NCBI GenBank assembly: GCA_023512835.1
Contig: CM042084.1
Location: forward strand, 49,957,609 to 50,021,608
Origin: Taxillus chinensis
Lineage: Eukaryota > Streptophyta > Magnoliopsida > Santalales > Loranthaceae
Direction: 5' to 3'
DNA: 64,000 nucleotides
Below the pieces are notes generated by a model. The model was not told the origin of the DNA. It searched no databases and saw only the letters and a program-made list of their open reading frames with translations. Position numbers and translations under genes: made by a program. Positions 31,690 through 43,073 of the stretch are shown one piece after another. Every line of letters starts with the position of its first letter. The first letter of the stretch is position 1.

Positions 31690-34600
31690 TCGAACAGCTT
31701 AGGGTGAAGAACACGCATCTGACTCTCGCGCTCCCAGGTCTGCTCCTCCATGTTGTGGTGACGCCACAAGACACGAACCAACGGAATTGTCTTGCCCTTG
31801 CAAGACCTGCTCCCGGTGGTCTAAAATCTGAATTGGTGCCTCTACCACGGAACCATCATCTCGCTAACTCTATCTCACGCCAATCAAGCACATGAGAAGG
31901 ATCGGGTAATATTTCTGTAGCTGGGAGACATGGAAAACATCATGAACACGAGCTAGCTCGGATGGTAACTCCAATCAATAGGCCACCGGTCCCACAACCG
32001 CAATGATAGGGAAAGGACCTACAAATCGAGGTGAGAGTTTGGACCCTCGCCCAAATCGCCTGTGCCCCCGCCGTGGCGAAACTCGTAAGAAGACACGATC
32101 TCCCACAACAAACTGAAGAGGTCACCGCCACTTGTCAGCATATGCTTTATGTCGATTCTGGGCTATCAACATCTGCTGCCGAATCAGATGAACCAACTTA
32201 GTAGTCTCTTGAACCATATCGGGACCTAAAACAATCGCCTCTCTTGCTGGGGCCCACGATAAAGGGAACCGACAAGGTCGCCCATACAATGCCTCATACG
32301 GCACCATCCCTATCGTAGCTTGATAGCCGTTGTTATAAGAAAACTCTACCAAGGGAAGGTGAGCTTCCCAACAACCTCCAAAATCCAACACAAAAGCACG
32401 AAGCATATCCTCGAGGATCCGGATAGTGCGCTCGACCTGGCCATCTGTCTGAGGGTGGTAAGCTGTACTCAAGTTCACTCAGGTGCCCAATGCATGCTGT
32501 AACTGCCACCAAAACTATGAAGTGAACCGAGCATCCCTATCAGAAACGATCGACAAAGGCACACCATGCAATCGCACCGCCACATCGACATAACGCTGCC
32601 CCAAGTTCCGGACCGGATCGGTCTCGCGAATCAGAATAAAGTGAGCCGATTTTGTCAAGCGGTCTACAACAACCCAGATAATATCATGCCCTCAGGAATG
32701 AGGAAGCCCTGTGACAAAGTCCATAGTCACATGATCCCACTTCCACTCCGGCACAGGTATCGACTGTAACTCACCGGAAGACCGCAAATGCTCGGCCTTG
32801 ACCTGCTGGCATGTCAAACACCATCGAACAAACTCCGCTATAGCCTTCTTAAGGCCCGACCACTAGAACTATTGCCGAACAGCATGATACATCTTGTTTC
32901 CCTCGGGGTGAACAGCCAAATGAGAGTGATGAAATTCCCGTAAACTGTCTCCCGGAGAGTAGATGGAACTATCATCCAACCTCGATAGCGCAACACATGA
33001 TCAGAATCTTCCATCCAATCAGTGGGAAGCACGGCAGTCTGAATCTGATCCCGGAGGACCTCACATTCAACATCCCCCAACTGACCCTCAATGACTTGAT
33101 GTCGCAACTCAGGCACTGCTATAACTGCACTCAGCGTACCCCACACCGCTCCCTGCATTGGCTGTAGCCTCAGAGTAGCAAGTTGCCCCATCATTTCCCA
33201 TTCCTTGATAGCACAGAGAGCCATCGTGGCCTGGCTCTTCCGGCTCAAGGCATCAGCTACTACATTCCCCTTTCTGGGTGTATACTAAAGATCGAACTGG
33301 AACTGCTGCATATACTCTACCCAACACCTCTAACTGAGATTCAGATCCCGCTGAGAGAAGATGTACTGCAAACTCTTGTGGTCAATATATACCACAAACT
33401 TCTCCCCAAGGAGATAGTGTTGCCAACTTTTCAATGCAAAGATCACTACAGCCAGCTCCAAATCATGCGTGGGATAATTTTTCTCATGAGATCGCAACTA
33501 ACGGGAACCGTAAGCAATTACTCGTCCCTCCTGCATGAGCACACATCCCAAGCCAATCTTAGAGGCATCACAATAGACCTCATAGGGTACACCCTCCTGT
33601 GGTAGGACCAAGATAGGTGCTAAAGTCAATCTGGCCTTCAACTAATTGAAAGCCTCCTCACAAGCATTCAACCAATCAAACCGCACCCCCTTTCGGGTCA
33701 AGCTAGTCATCGGTGTAGCTAATCGGGAGAAGTCCTTGACGAACCTCCTATAATAACATGCCAACCCCAAAAAACTCCGAATCTCAAAAACATTTGTTGG
33801 GCCCTTCCAAGACATCAATGCCTCAATCTTGCTAGGATCCACTGTGATACCCTCCGATGATACCACGTGCCCTAAAAATTTCACCCGCTACAGCCAAAAA
33901 TCACACTTCGTGAATTTTACGTATAGTCTATGGTCCCACAGCGTCTGTAACACCACATGTAAATGCTCCTCATGCTCGCTCTCTGTCCGGGAATAAATTA
34001 GGATATCATTAATAAAGACTACCACAAACTGACCGAGATAGGGTTTAAAGATCTAGTTCATCAATCCCATGAATACCGTTGGGGCATTTGTGAGCCCGAA
34101 AGGCATCACTAGCCACTCATAATGGCCATATCTGCAACTGAAGGCTGTCTTCGGAATATCTGACTCCCGTACACGTAGCTGATGGTATCGCGACCTCAAA
34201 TCAATCGTGGAAAACCAACAAGCACCCCTGAACTGGTCAAACAAATCATCAATCCTTGGTAGAGGATACCTATTCTTCACTATCACCTGGTTCAACCGTC
34301 GGTAGTCAATACACTACCGAAGCGAACCATCCGCCTTTTTGGTGAATAACACCGAAGCACTCCAAGGTGAACTACTCTGTCTAATAAAACCACGTGCCGA
34401 AAGATCGTCTATCTGCCTCTTAAATTCTCTGAGCTCAACTGGTGCCATCCTGTAAGCAACTCTATCGGAAAGTCCACCTCTCTCTCTGGTGGTAAATCAA
34501 CCAAGTCCTCGGGAAACACATTAGAAAACTGATCCACCACCTTGGGTAACACCGCCTTACCCTCCTGCTAGGTGTCAATAAGAGTCAAATTGGCTAACTG

Positions 34601-35030
34601 ATGGGTTACATCACCCCATCCTTGCTTCAAAGGCCCCAACTTGCATGCATCCTAAGACCACTCGCCCACGAAAATACCCCAAGTGCCCTCCGGTGTGAGG
34701 AAGGTCACTCGACGCCTATAACACTCGATTACGGCCTCCCTACTGGTCAACCAGTCCATACCCAATATCACATCAAAAGCATCAAAGTGCATCACAAATA
34801 GGTTACACCAGAGGTCAACACCTCCTAGAGTAACCTCACATCCCGGACAGACCATATCAATCACCACCAGGCCCCCTATGGGTGTATCAACCACAAGGGG
34901 CTGATCAATAGTAGTACAATCCAACTCTAATCCCTCTACGGTAGAGTGTGCAATGAACGAGTGAGTAGCACCAGTATCAATCAAAATGGTACAAATAGTG
35001 CGTGAAACCAAAATCGTACCTCTCACCGCA
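31690..35030 (-). pseudogene. pol: Gypsy F pol remnant (protease to chromodomain)
   Basis: Protease frame 35026-34652 keeps the active site (ILIDTGATHSFIAHS) and GMDWL. RT pieces are 34295-34053 ([36 protein letters not shown]) and 33884-33642 ([19 protein letters not shown]). RNase H is broken across 33640-33290. Integrase: 33248-32838 (zinc region side), 32478-32122 ([20 protein letters not shown] with the catalytic Glu, [20 protein letters not shown]). The chromodomain around 31900-31700 is frame-shifted (EAPIQILDHRE start). Several stops and frameshifts throughout. No direct sign that it is expressed. Confidence 0.85.
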
Positions 35031-35041
35031 TGGCCCCTGAC

Positions 35042-35655
35042 TCACCTCGTCAATTGGTGAAACTTCTGCCTCTCTGTCAGTGATAGCATAGTTCCTCCCC
35101 TTCTGAACACTGCCACTGGCCTGACTCGTCGTAGCTCGGTCATTCTGTCCCTTCTGAGCCTGGGCCTCCCGCTGAGGCTGCTGTGTAGCAGGTCGTCCCT
35201 GTACTGACTGTCCTGACTGAGCTGGTCTCTAATATGGAGCCCCGCTCCTCTGGCCCTGGTCACGAGGTCGATGTGGCCCCATAACACTAGCTGAGCTAGT
35301 AGAAGGACACTCTCCTATCCTGTGTCCTAGTCCCCCACATCGAAAGCACTTGAGTAGGTTGCCACTCTTCCACCTACAATCCACCTCCTTGTGTCCCCGA
35401 AGTCTCAGGGATCGACACGTCCCTAAAAAACCGTGAGGGTAACCGCTGCCTGAGTTCCCCGAATGTGAGAATTTGGGCACTGGCCTCCTCTCCCCCTATC
35501 CCTCGTTGCTCGTCTCTTGGCCTCTTCGGCTAGGCCCCGATGAGTTCCCCGGTCTCGAGTCCTGATTTGGTTTAAGTCCCGCTCTCCAATAAGTGCCTTG
35601 TTGACCGCATCACTATACGTAGTCAATTCCATCATGTTCAATTCCCCAAAGCTAG
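35042..35655 (-). pseudogene. gag: Gypsy F gag C-terminal remnant
   Basis: Overlapping minus-strand pieces 35641-35423 (MMELTTYSDAVNKALIGERD, a retrotransposon-gag C-terminal motif) and 35480-35229 with a CCHC knuckle (CFRCGGLGHRIGEC), then a Gln/Ser-rich linker to the protease. The N-terminal capsid part is gone at 35655. Confidence 0.75.
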
Positions 35656-37100
35656 TCTTACATCATATAGTTACATTTACATTTGAATAACTTGTTTCAT
35701 ATATTTGTACCCATAGACGGTTTTGTATCACTTACATCAATAAAATTTGTTCTTTTCTATTTTCCCATCTCATGTGCACAAGCCTTAACATTCATTATAA
35801 GAAGCATGGCAAGCTTTGATCATTTCCTAGCCAAGGAAGACATGACAGAGGTTGCGCATGTAACTTCGGAAATCCAATAACACTTTGGAGACCCGCATAC
35901 CGGCCCTTAAAGTTTGGATGCGGGTCCAAACGGACCACCGGGAGGAACTTGATGATATATGGGCACAATGAACTTTCCACATACAGGCTTCTTACATTAA
36001 GAAGTACGGGGACTTGTTACATCTAACGCGAGTACCCGTCGACGAGGCTATGATAAGGGCGGTAACACATTTCTGGGATCCAAGGTGGAGGTGTTTCACC
36101 TTCAATAAACAGGATTTGACCCCTACTGTGGAGGAGTATCAAGCTCTCCTGGGATGACCAATCAATGGAGGCTCAGAGGTTTTTCTACCAACCATACATG
36201 TTTCCTGCCTACAGACCCTATCACAATTCCTAGGAATGATAGAAGATGAAGTAGCCAAGATTGTGCATCGCAGGGGTGGACTCGAGGTCATCCCATGGCC
36301 CGTGATTAGAGACAAAATATATCAAGCATCGGGCATGGAACTCTACTCCCTGTTCACACTGGCCATTTATGGATTAATTGTATTTCCCAAGTTCTCGGGT
36401 TATATTGATGGATTTGTATGTGAACTCGTGATGCAAACTTTAGGAGGGGCCAATCCGATTCCCGCAATCCTTGCTGAGACAATCAGATCATTATCACACG
36501 TATGGATTTTTGGGCAGGGTCATTTCAAAGGATGCTTTCCACTCCTCTGCGCATGGTTGAAAAGTCACTTCCCAAGCAGGGACGCACAACTCGAAGAAGT
36601 GGCAGCATTACCACATAGTGCACAACCTGAATTCATTCTAAAGGAATGGGAGTTACCTGAAACAAAAGAGAACAGGGATCAATGAGCTACAAACCTTAAC
36701 TGATGATCAAGTTGTATGGAATGCTCCATGGATGCCCAAAGTCAACATGATTTATAGTTGTGGGCTATATAATTCGATCCCATTACTCGTCCCGTGGGGA
36801 GCTACTGCGTATGCCCCTCTTCAGGAAGGAAGGCAACTCAGGGGTCATCAGATCATTCCTGTGCTGCATGAGATAGAAACCTTTGACTTTGCATACATTG
36901 GTCTCAAGGCTCGAAGCAAAGCTTTCCGGGGGTATCTAGCATGGCAAACACCTCGGAAAATCGGCAGTAGTCCTTACTACCCTGAAGTTCATCTATCACT
37001 CCCTCCATGGCAGCAACAGTACATGGCTTATGCGGAGGCCCACCGAGACCCAAGACTGCTGCTCCTTCAAAGGGAAAACGAACTCAAGACCCTACGGTAG
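35656..37100 (+). pseudogene. DUF7745-like retroelement-associated ORF, broken
   Basis: Plus strand. From about 36000, one frame reads KKYGDLLHLTRVPVDEA, then THFWDPRWRCFTF and LTPTVEEYQALLG, then a TGA at 36155-36157, then LSQFLGMIEDEVAKIVHRRG and on to 36685. A shifted frame 36732-37100 follows (YNSIPLLVPWGATAYAPLQE, RQLRGHQIIPVLHEIETFDF). FWDP, PTVEEY and the later LxPxGxxxYxPxxxxRQ pattern fit plant DUF7745 proteins, which I know mostly from Tat-type retroelements; this is family recall, not a search. Upstream, MASFDHFLAKEDMTEVAHVT (from 35803) may be the N-terminus. Could also be a captured host gene. Confidence 0.55.
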
Positions 37101-37615
37101 AAAGTTCAAGAACAGGAGGAGATCATTGGAAAGCTGAGTGAAAGAATCCACAAGTTGGACGAATAATTCGAAATTAAAAATTAGTTTGAAATGATCAAGG
37201 CTTGTTCCAAATTATGTAGCAGCATATACATTAAGGTTATCCTTGTTGTATTTTAATTTTCTTTCCACCAATAATGCATTTGGTGTCATCAATCAATAAA
37301 ATTTTTTTTGTCATTTCCATCATTGGTCATTCATTACATCCATTCATGCATTCATGATAAAAAAAAAATTCAAAAAAAGGAACAATAAAAAGCTTAATGG
37401 ATCAACATTTCCAGATCCAACAAGATTGGGCACTCTTATAACTTGAGATCAACCCATAATCAAGCATCTGAGATATGTCAGACCAGGGCATGGGAGAGCA
37501 TACGGAGGACCGACTTTCAGGACTCAAGCAAGCTCAGCAAGAGATGGGGGCAGTATCCTCGAGGTTTAGCTTTAGTTAAAATCCATGACGGAGCTACTGA
37601 CTAAAGTGGCAACTA
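37101..37615 (+). other. Non-coding stretch between the DUF7745-like ORF and gypsy C
   Basis: AT-rich, with an A run (37360-37368) and no gene. Near the end TCCATGACGGAGCTACTGAC leads into AACTA and the LTR of C. Probably the rest of the element that carried the DUF7745-like ORF. Confidence 0.4.
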
Positions 37616-38153
37616 TGTAATGACCCATGTTTTGGGATGCGGAGTTAGTCACAGTTTTGCCTTTTGGGGTGGCAATTGTTGGGTTTTAGGGAGTTTTATT
37701 CCCACACACATTGGCTTGAACACTTTGTATGATGATGGGCAAGCTTGAGGTAAGAGATGAGCCCCAGAGGGAACCTTTAGGGGGTGCACGTGATAATCCA
37801 CGTGACAAAGGCTTGTCACGGGCAATGGTGTTTTTGCATGGGAGCCTTCCAGAAGTTATTCTGAGTCTTGTGGACAATTCTTAGGGCATTTGGAGCTTGC
37901 ACGTGACAATGGCCTTTGTCACCTGCAGCCATGTTTTTACACCATCACCTTGGTTTTGTTATTCTAATAATCTTTTCTGAAAGAGACATGTCTAAATTAT
38001 GGGTATTATGTCATGTGTGGATGCGGGAAGGTTGTAGCCTGTTTCATCAAAACTACGTCATTTTGATGTTGGGTTCACTTAATCAAAATTACGTCGTTTT
38101 GATGTCCTCTTTGTTTTGGTTTTAGGGTTTCAGTTGTTACCCACCGCAGCCGT

Positions 38154-38156
<3 letters not shown>

Positions 38157-38212
<56 letters not shown>
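38157..38212. repeat. GA microsatellite in LTR C
   Basis: About 56 bp of pure AG. The partner in the 3' LTR is at 45611-45669. Confidence 0.92.
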
Positions 38213-38213
<1 letters not shown>

Positions 38214-38629
38214 CAAGGAGAGCTCCTGGTCGTAGCTGTTGAGGTAACTCGCGTGGGTGGACGACATCTAGCGTGGGAGCAAGGAGGATTTTCCAGAGGT
38301 AGGGGTTCTGTTATTCCTTGAATCTATCCCAGGGTTTTGGCCTTGTCATAGGAGATTTGTGGCTTTTTGGATATATAAATACATATATTTAAATCCATAT
38401 AGGTGTGATCTCCTATATGGATGTTGACCTTCAATGGCATGTTTCGTTTGATTCTGACGTTTAGTCCGGGGTATGGGAACTCTCGGGGTTCATTGCGGGG
38501 TAGTGGGTCTTAGAGGCTGTTGGGATGTCTGTGGTTCGTTAGGCTTCGTTCTGCTGTAAGATCACGTGGCAAACCTTGGGGTTTTCGAGGGGGGGTGGGG
38601 AAATATACTTGATATAATGATTGTTGATC

Positions 38630-38832
38630 TAGATGCATGCTATGTGTTTAATTGTATGCCTGTGTGGCTGAGATGCATGCTATGTGTTTGATTGTATGCC
38701 AGTGTGGCTGAGATGCATGCTATATGTTTGATTGTATGCCTTTGTGGCTGAGATGTATGCTATGTGTTTGATTGTATGCCTGAGTGGCTGAGATGTATGC
38801 TATGTGTTTGATTGTATGCCTATGTGGCTGGT
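38630..38832 (+). repeat. 40-bp minisatellite, five copies
   Basis: Unit GATGCATGCTATGTGTTTGA plus TTGTATGCCTGTGTGGCTGA. The 3' LTR has about four copies at 46099-46262. Relatives of the single unit (TAAGTGTTTGATGTTATGCC) occur unamplified in LTR G near 8220-8280. Confidence 0.88.
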
Positions 38833-39463
38833 TATGGAGCCTATGTGGCTGGAGCCTTCGAGGCTGGTTATGGAGCCCGGTGGCTGTGGAAGCCCGTGGC
38901 TGGTTATGGAGCTTGTGTGGCTGTAGCAATGATTGTACCTGTTGATGTGGCTTGTTTGTGTATAAATGTTGATTATGGCCTATCTGTATCGTGTTGCCAG
39001 AACACTGCACTCGTGCACGTCGACATGTGGATGTTAGGAGCATGGGATGGGTTTGGGAGACATGATCCCTACTGAGCTATGGTTGCTCACCCCTCCCGTT
39101 GTGTTTTGTTTACTTTTCAGGAACCTACAGGCGTTAGGTGGGAACACCAAGGTGGAAGGTAGTTCTGCTTCATTGCTTTGTTTAATATTATTTTGTGTTG
39201 TTATTTTTGTGGGACCTTTGTAATCCAGTGGGGAGATATTGTAAGGGGAAATTTAATTGTAATAAAGGCATGTTTGGTTTGTGAACGTTAATTGTGTTTC
39301 AAATCTAATAAAGCTAATTAAATTGCCTTGGTGATTAATTGATTATCTGTTGTGGAGGTTGTGACATCCCGTGTGGAACCTTGTATCCTACCCCCTTATC
39401 CACCGCGTGGGTAAAGGGGAGTCACGAACCGGTTTCCTTGGGTTGGAAATTCAGGGCGTGATA

Positions 39464-39947
39464 GTTTGGTATCAGAGCATGGTCTAGTTGGCCTAGGGTA
39501 GTGGGCGGATCTGGTTATCTTGACTCCTTTGAAGGAGCCTGGAGGGACGTGCCTGATCAACACGGTCCTCTTTGAACCTCTAAGGTATACTTGGGGTAGT
39601 CCAGTCCTATGGTAGGATTTGTATGCATTGGCATTAGGGCACTAGTTGCATTTGTTGTTATGTATGAGTGTGGATAACTGTTAAAATTCTAACTGTAATA
39701 GAAGGAAAAATGTGAATAACGTGATAAAGTGTGAATTGTGCAACTCTGATTTTTCTTGGAATACCTTGAGCATGACTACAAGGACAAGTCCTTGTGTATT
39801 TGAGCTGTGTGCAATGTGGATTGATGCAATGTGTACAATGGATGTAATGCCATGTGATAGTAGAATTAATAAATGGGGTAGAGGAACTAAGACTCAATAG
39901 ATTCGAATTCATTCTGACGTTTGTGTTCTTTACTTCGTGTAGTAAGA
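39464..39947 (+). other. Gypsy C primer binding site and leader
   Basis: TGGTATCAGAGCATGG at 39467-39482 matches the initiator tRNA-Met complement. The leader then continues without ORF support to the gag ATG at 39948. The PBS starts three bases after the LTR end. Confidence 0.88.
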
Positions 39948-41290
39948 ATGCCACCGAGGAGAGTGATGCGTGCGTCCGGGGCAGTGGCCGATGAGTCATC
40001 TGCCCATGAGGGACCAGGTGTGGGGCAGCCCACTGGAAGACATGCACTGTTGTTGGTACAGCTGCGAGAGGGCATTCGACAGGAAGTCCAAGAGCTGAGG
40101 GTATCCGGCAAGAGGTTCGAGAGGAGGTGTGTCGTGAGATGGCAGCACAGCAGGTGCCACTGCCACCACTACCACCAGTGGGGTAGTTACCCCGTGAGCA
40201 TGAGAGTTCACTAGGTGGCGTATCGATTCGTGTAGAGGATGACGTGGTGACAAGGTTCCGAAAGGAACAACCTCCGAGGTTCAAGGGAGAACTGGATCCC
40301 GTGGTGGCTGAGCATTGGTTGAGGCAGATCGAGCATGTGTTTTCCTTTCTCCTACCCCGGGAGGAGGATAAGGTGAAGATGGCCATTTGGCAGCTGGAGG
40401 GGAATGCTTTGGAGTGGTGGCAGAGTGTCGCGGGAAGCCATGCAGTGCGGTTCATGCTATGGGAGGAGTTCTTACAGATCTTCCATGATAAGTTCTTCCC
40501 TGAGTCGTTGAGGTGGCAAAACAGGGAAGAATTCGGCAGCCTGAAGCAGGGATCGAGGACAGTGCCCGAGTATGAGCGGGTGTTTCGGAGCTTGAGTAGA
40601 TTTGCTCTTGAGACTGTGGCAGAGGACCTGAAGGCCAACAAGTTCACCTTGGGTTTCAGGCCAGCCCTTAGGCAGAGAGTGGCGATTCTGCGTTTGAGGA
40701 CCTATGCTGAGGTTATTGAGATAGCTCGTATAGCTGAGAGGGAGTTGGATGATGGGAGGCTGGCCCATCAGAGTCGCCAGTTGCAGGGTGGGTCTGAACG
40801 TGATTCAGGGTCCAAGAGGCCCAAGACTAAGGTGAGAGATAACAGTTCCTTCTGCAGCCGGGGTCAACCATCTGTGAACCCAGGGAGGTTCACCTTTGGC
40901 GGCAATTGGTAGGGAGGTTCAGCAGGAGGTCTCCCCAGTGGTTGTCATTGCTGTGGGGAGCAAGGCCATTTTAGGAGGGAGTGTCCCAAGAAGGACTGGC
41001 GATGCAAAAGCTATGGACGAGAGGATCATTTGAGCTGGGTTTGCAGGAGTGGCAACAGGGGAGTAGGAGGCTTGGCATCCAGCATGAGGATTGGTGCTAG
41101 TTTCCGTGCACCAACAGAGAGACTGGCTCGTCAGTAGTAGGTTAGTCAGGCAGGATCATGCCAAACCCGACCTTAGGGGAGGCCGGAGCGGTAGTAGAAT
41201 GAAGCTCGAGGCAGCCATGGCGGGAACCGCCCAGTGGGTGAGTCGACCAGTGGCACGGGCCAAGGGAGGGTGTTTGCACTGAATGTGACA
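39948..41290 (+). pseudogene. gag: Gypsy C gag, frame-broken
   Basis: Start MPPRRVMRASGA at 39948, as in Tekay-like elements. The first ~90 codons shift frame near 40100. The main capsid frame, 40244-40912, has the retrotransposon-gag signature (AEHWLRQIEHVFSFLLP, EGNALEWWQSV, WEEFLQIFHDKFFPES, LKQGSRTVPEYERVFRSLSR) and ends at a TAG (GGNW*). A CCHC knuckle follows at about 40944-40987 (CHCCGEQGHFRREC) and a second degenerate one (CKSYGREDHLSWVC, second Cys lost). The linker to protease is broken. Confidence 0.88.
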
Positions 41291-43073
41291 CCCCAGGAGG
41301 AGGCTGAGCTACCACCTCCACCGGAGGATGGTGGGGCAAGACCTTCGGTGGTTAAAGGTACCCTTTCGATCTCTCGTGCGATTGCTTCTGTTCTTTTTGA
41401 TACGGTGCATCATGTTCTTTTGTTGCTAAGCTTGTAATTGATGGCTTGGGATTAGTATGTGTTGAGGTAGCGAGACCCCTAGTTGTTGAGTCTCCGGTGG
41501 GAGGCATGATTGAGGCGCTGCATGTTTGTCGTGACTGTGTGTTAACCATAGGAGAAGTGGAGCTTAGCGTCGATTTGCATGTGTTGCCGTTGAGGACATT
41601 TGATCTGATCTTGGGCATGGATTGGCTTATGGCTTTCCAGGCCCAGATAGATTCCTATCGGCGCTGTGTATCATTCGTGTCACCTGTGGGTATCTCTTGT
41701 ACCCTACAGGGAGAGTTGGATTGTGTGGCGAGTCGAGCTAGGCCAGTGATGGACCAGTGGGGTGCCATTACCCATAGGTTGGCAGCTCTGACCTTTACGG
41801 AGGAAGCAAAAGTGGAAATAGGGTGTGGCCAGCAATTGTTGACCAATTTCAGGATGTCTTTCCTGAGGAGTTGAGGAGTCTACCACCTAAGAGGAGTGTG
41901 GAGTTCACCATTGAGTTGGTATCAGGGACTGGTCCGATTTCCCAAGTGGCTTATCGGATGGGACCAGGTGAGTTGAGGGAGCTCCAGAGGCAGATAGAGG
42001 AGTTGGCGGGTTGGGGATATATTAGGGCGAGTACCTCACCCTAGGGTGCTCCGGTGCTCTTTGCAAAGAAGGCAGATGGTACGCTTCATCTTTGCATTGA
42101 CTACAGGAAGCTGAACTTGGTAACTGTGAAGAACAAGTATCCATTGCCTCAGATAGATGACTTATTTGACCAGTTGAGTGGGGCCCAGTGGTTTTCCAAG
42201 ATAGATTTGGGGTCGGGGTACCACCAGATGAGGGTTAGGGATGAGGACATCCCTAAGACTACTTTTCGGTGCCGGTATGGGCATTATGAGTGGGTAGTGA
42301 TGCCTTTTGGGCTCACTAATCCACCAGCAGTGTTTATGCATTTGATGAACCAAGTTTTTGCTCCATACTTGGATTCTTTTGTGGTGGTGTTTATAGATGA
42401 TATCTTGGTGTATTCCAAGACCGAGAGGGAGCATGTGGAACGTTTGGGAATAGCGTTGCAAACTTTGAGGGACCAATGGTTGTTTGCTAAGTTTAGCAAA
42501 TATGAGTTTTGGATACAGGAGGTTCGTTTTCTTGGCCATGTAGTGTCAGCTGAGGGAGTTAGGGTGGACCCAGCTAAGATCGAGGCTATGTCATTGTGGG
42601 AGAGGCCAACCAATGTCTTCGAGATTCATAGTTTCCTGGGCTTAGTGAGGTATTACTGTCGTTTTGTAGAGAGATTCTCTTGTTTGGCGGCTCCTATGAT
42701 GGCGTTGACCCGGAAGGGAGTGAAGTTTGAGTGGACTAACGAGTGTCAGCGGGCGTTTGAGGCTCTCAAGACCCGTTTGACCACTGCACCGGTTTTGAGG
42801 TTACCTAGGGAGGACGTCCCATATGAGTTGTGTTGTGATGCATCCAGGATTGGTTTGGGGTGTGTGCTTATGCAAGAGCACAGTGTAGTAGCTTATGGGT
42901 CGAGGCAGTTGAAACCTCATGAGCAGAATTACCCTACTCACGATCTTGAGTTGGCGGCAGTCATTTTTGCCTTGAAGAGTTGGCAGCATTATCTCTTGGG
43001 GGAAAAGTTTGTGGTGTTCTCTGACCACAAGAGCCTTCAGTACATCTTTACTTAGAAGGACTTGAATCTGAGG
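41291..43073 (+). pseudogene. pol: Gypsy C protease, reverse transcriptase and RNase H
   Basis: Protease near 41340-41640. The DTG active site at about 41398-41410 is destroyed by a one-base loss (LFDT then out of frame), while the later ILGMDWLMAFQ is intact in the next frame. An in-frame TAG at 42042-42044 precedes an open frame 42054-43055 with a full RT ([36 protein letters not shown], catalytic [22 protein letters not shown]) and RNase H ([27 protein letters not shown]). That frame ends in TAG at 43053, where relatives have CAG. RT core residues look intact. Confidence 0.9.

Larger units (their letters stand above)
31423..35655 (-). mobile_element. Gypsy F internal region, 5' truncated chromovirus
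   Basis: Minus-strand chromodomain gypsy, divergent from A-D. Order right to left: gag end, protease, RT, RNase H, integrase, chromodomain, 3' UTR with TTCGAGGACGAACAGTCCTG near 31680-31700 and a second such motif at 31435-31460. Gag N-terminus, leader and 5' LTR are missing; sequence changes at about 35655. Confidence 0.85.
37616..39463 (+). repeat. Gypsy C 5' LTR
   Basis: TGTAATGACCCATGTTTTGG ... TTCAGGGCGTGATA at 39463 (CA end mutated to TA). Hairpins at 37801-37820 (CGTGACAA-AGGC-TTGTCACG) and 37903-37922. Two ACGTCG palindromes (38045-38066, 38081-38102). After the second palindrome the sequence jumps from TTTTGATG to TCCTCTTTGTTTTGG: the segment with the TATA box, present in the 3' LTR, is deleted. 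Long GA run 38157-38212. Five copies of a 40-bp minisatellite (38630-38832). Confidence 0.9.

Noticed and set aside
39467..39482. Possible tRNA-Met gene fragment
   Set aside because: Only the 3' complement of the tRNA (primer site) is present, next to an LTR end; no cloverleaf.
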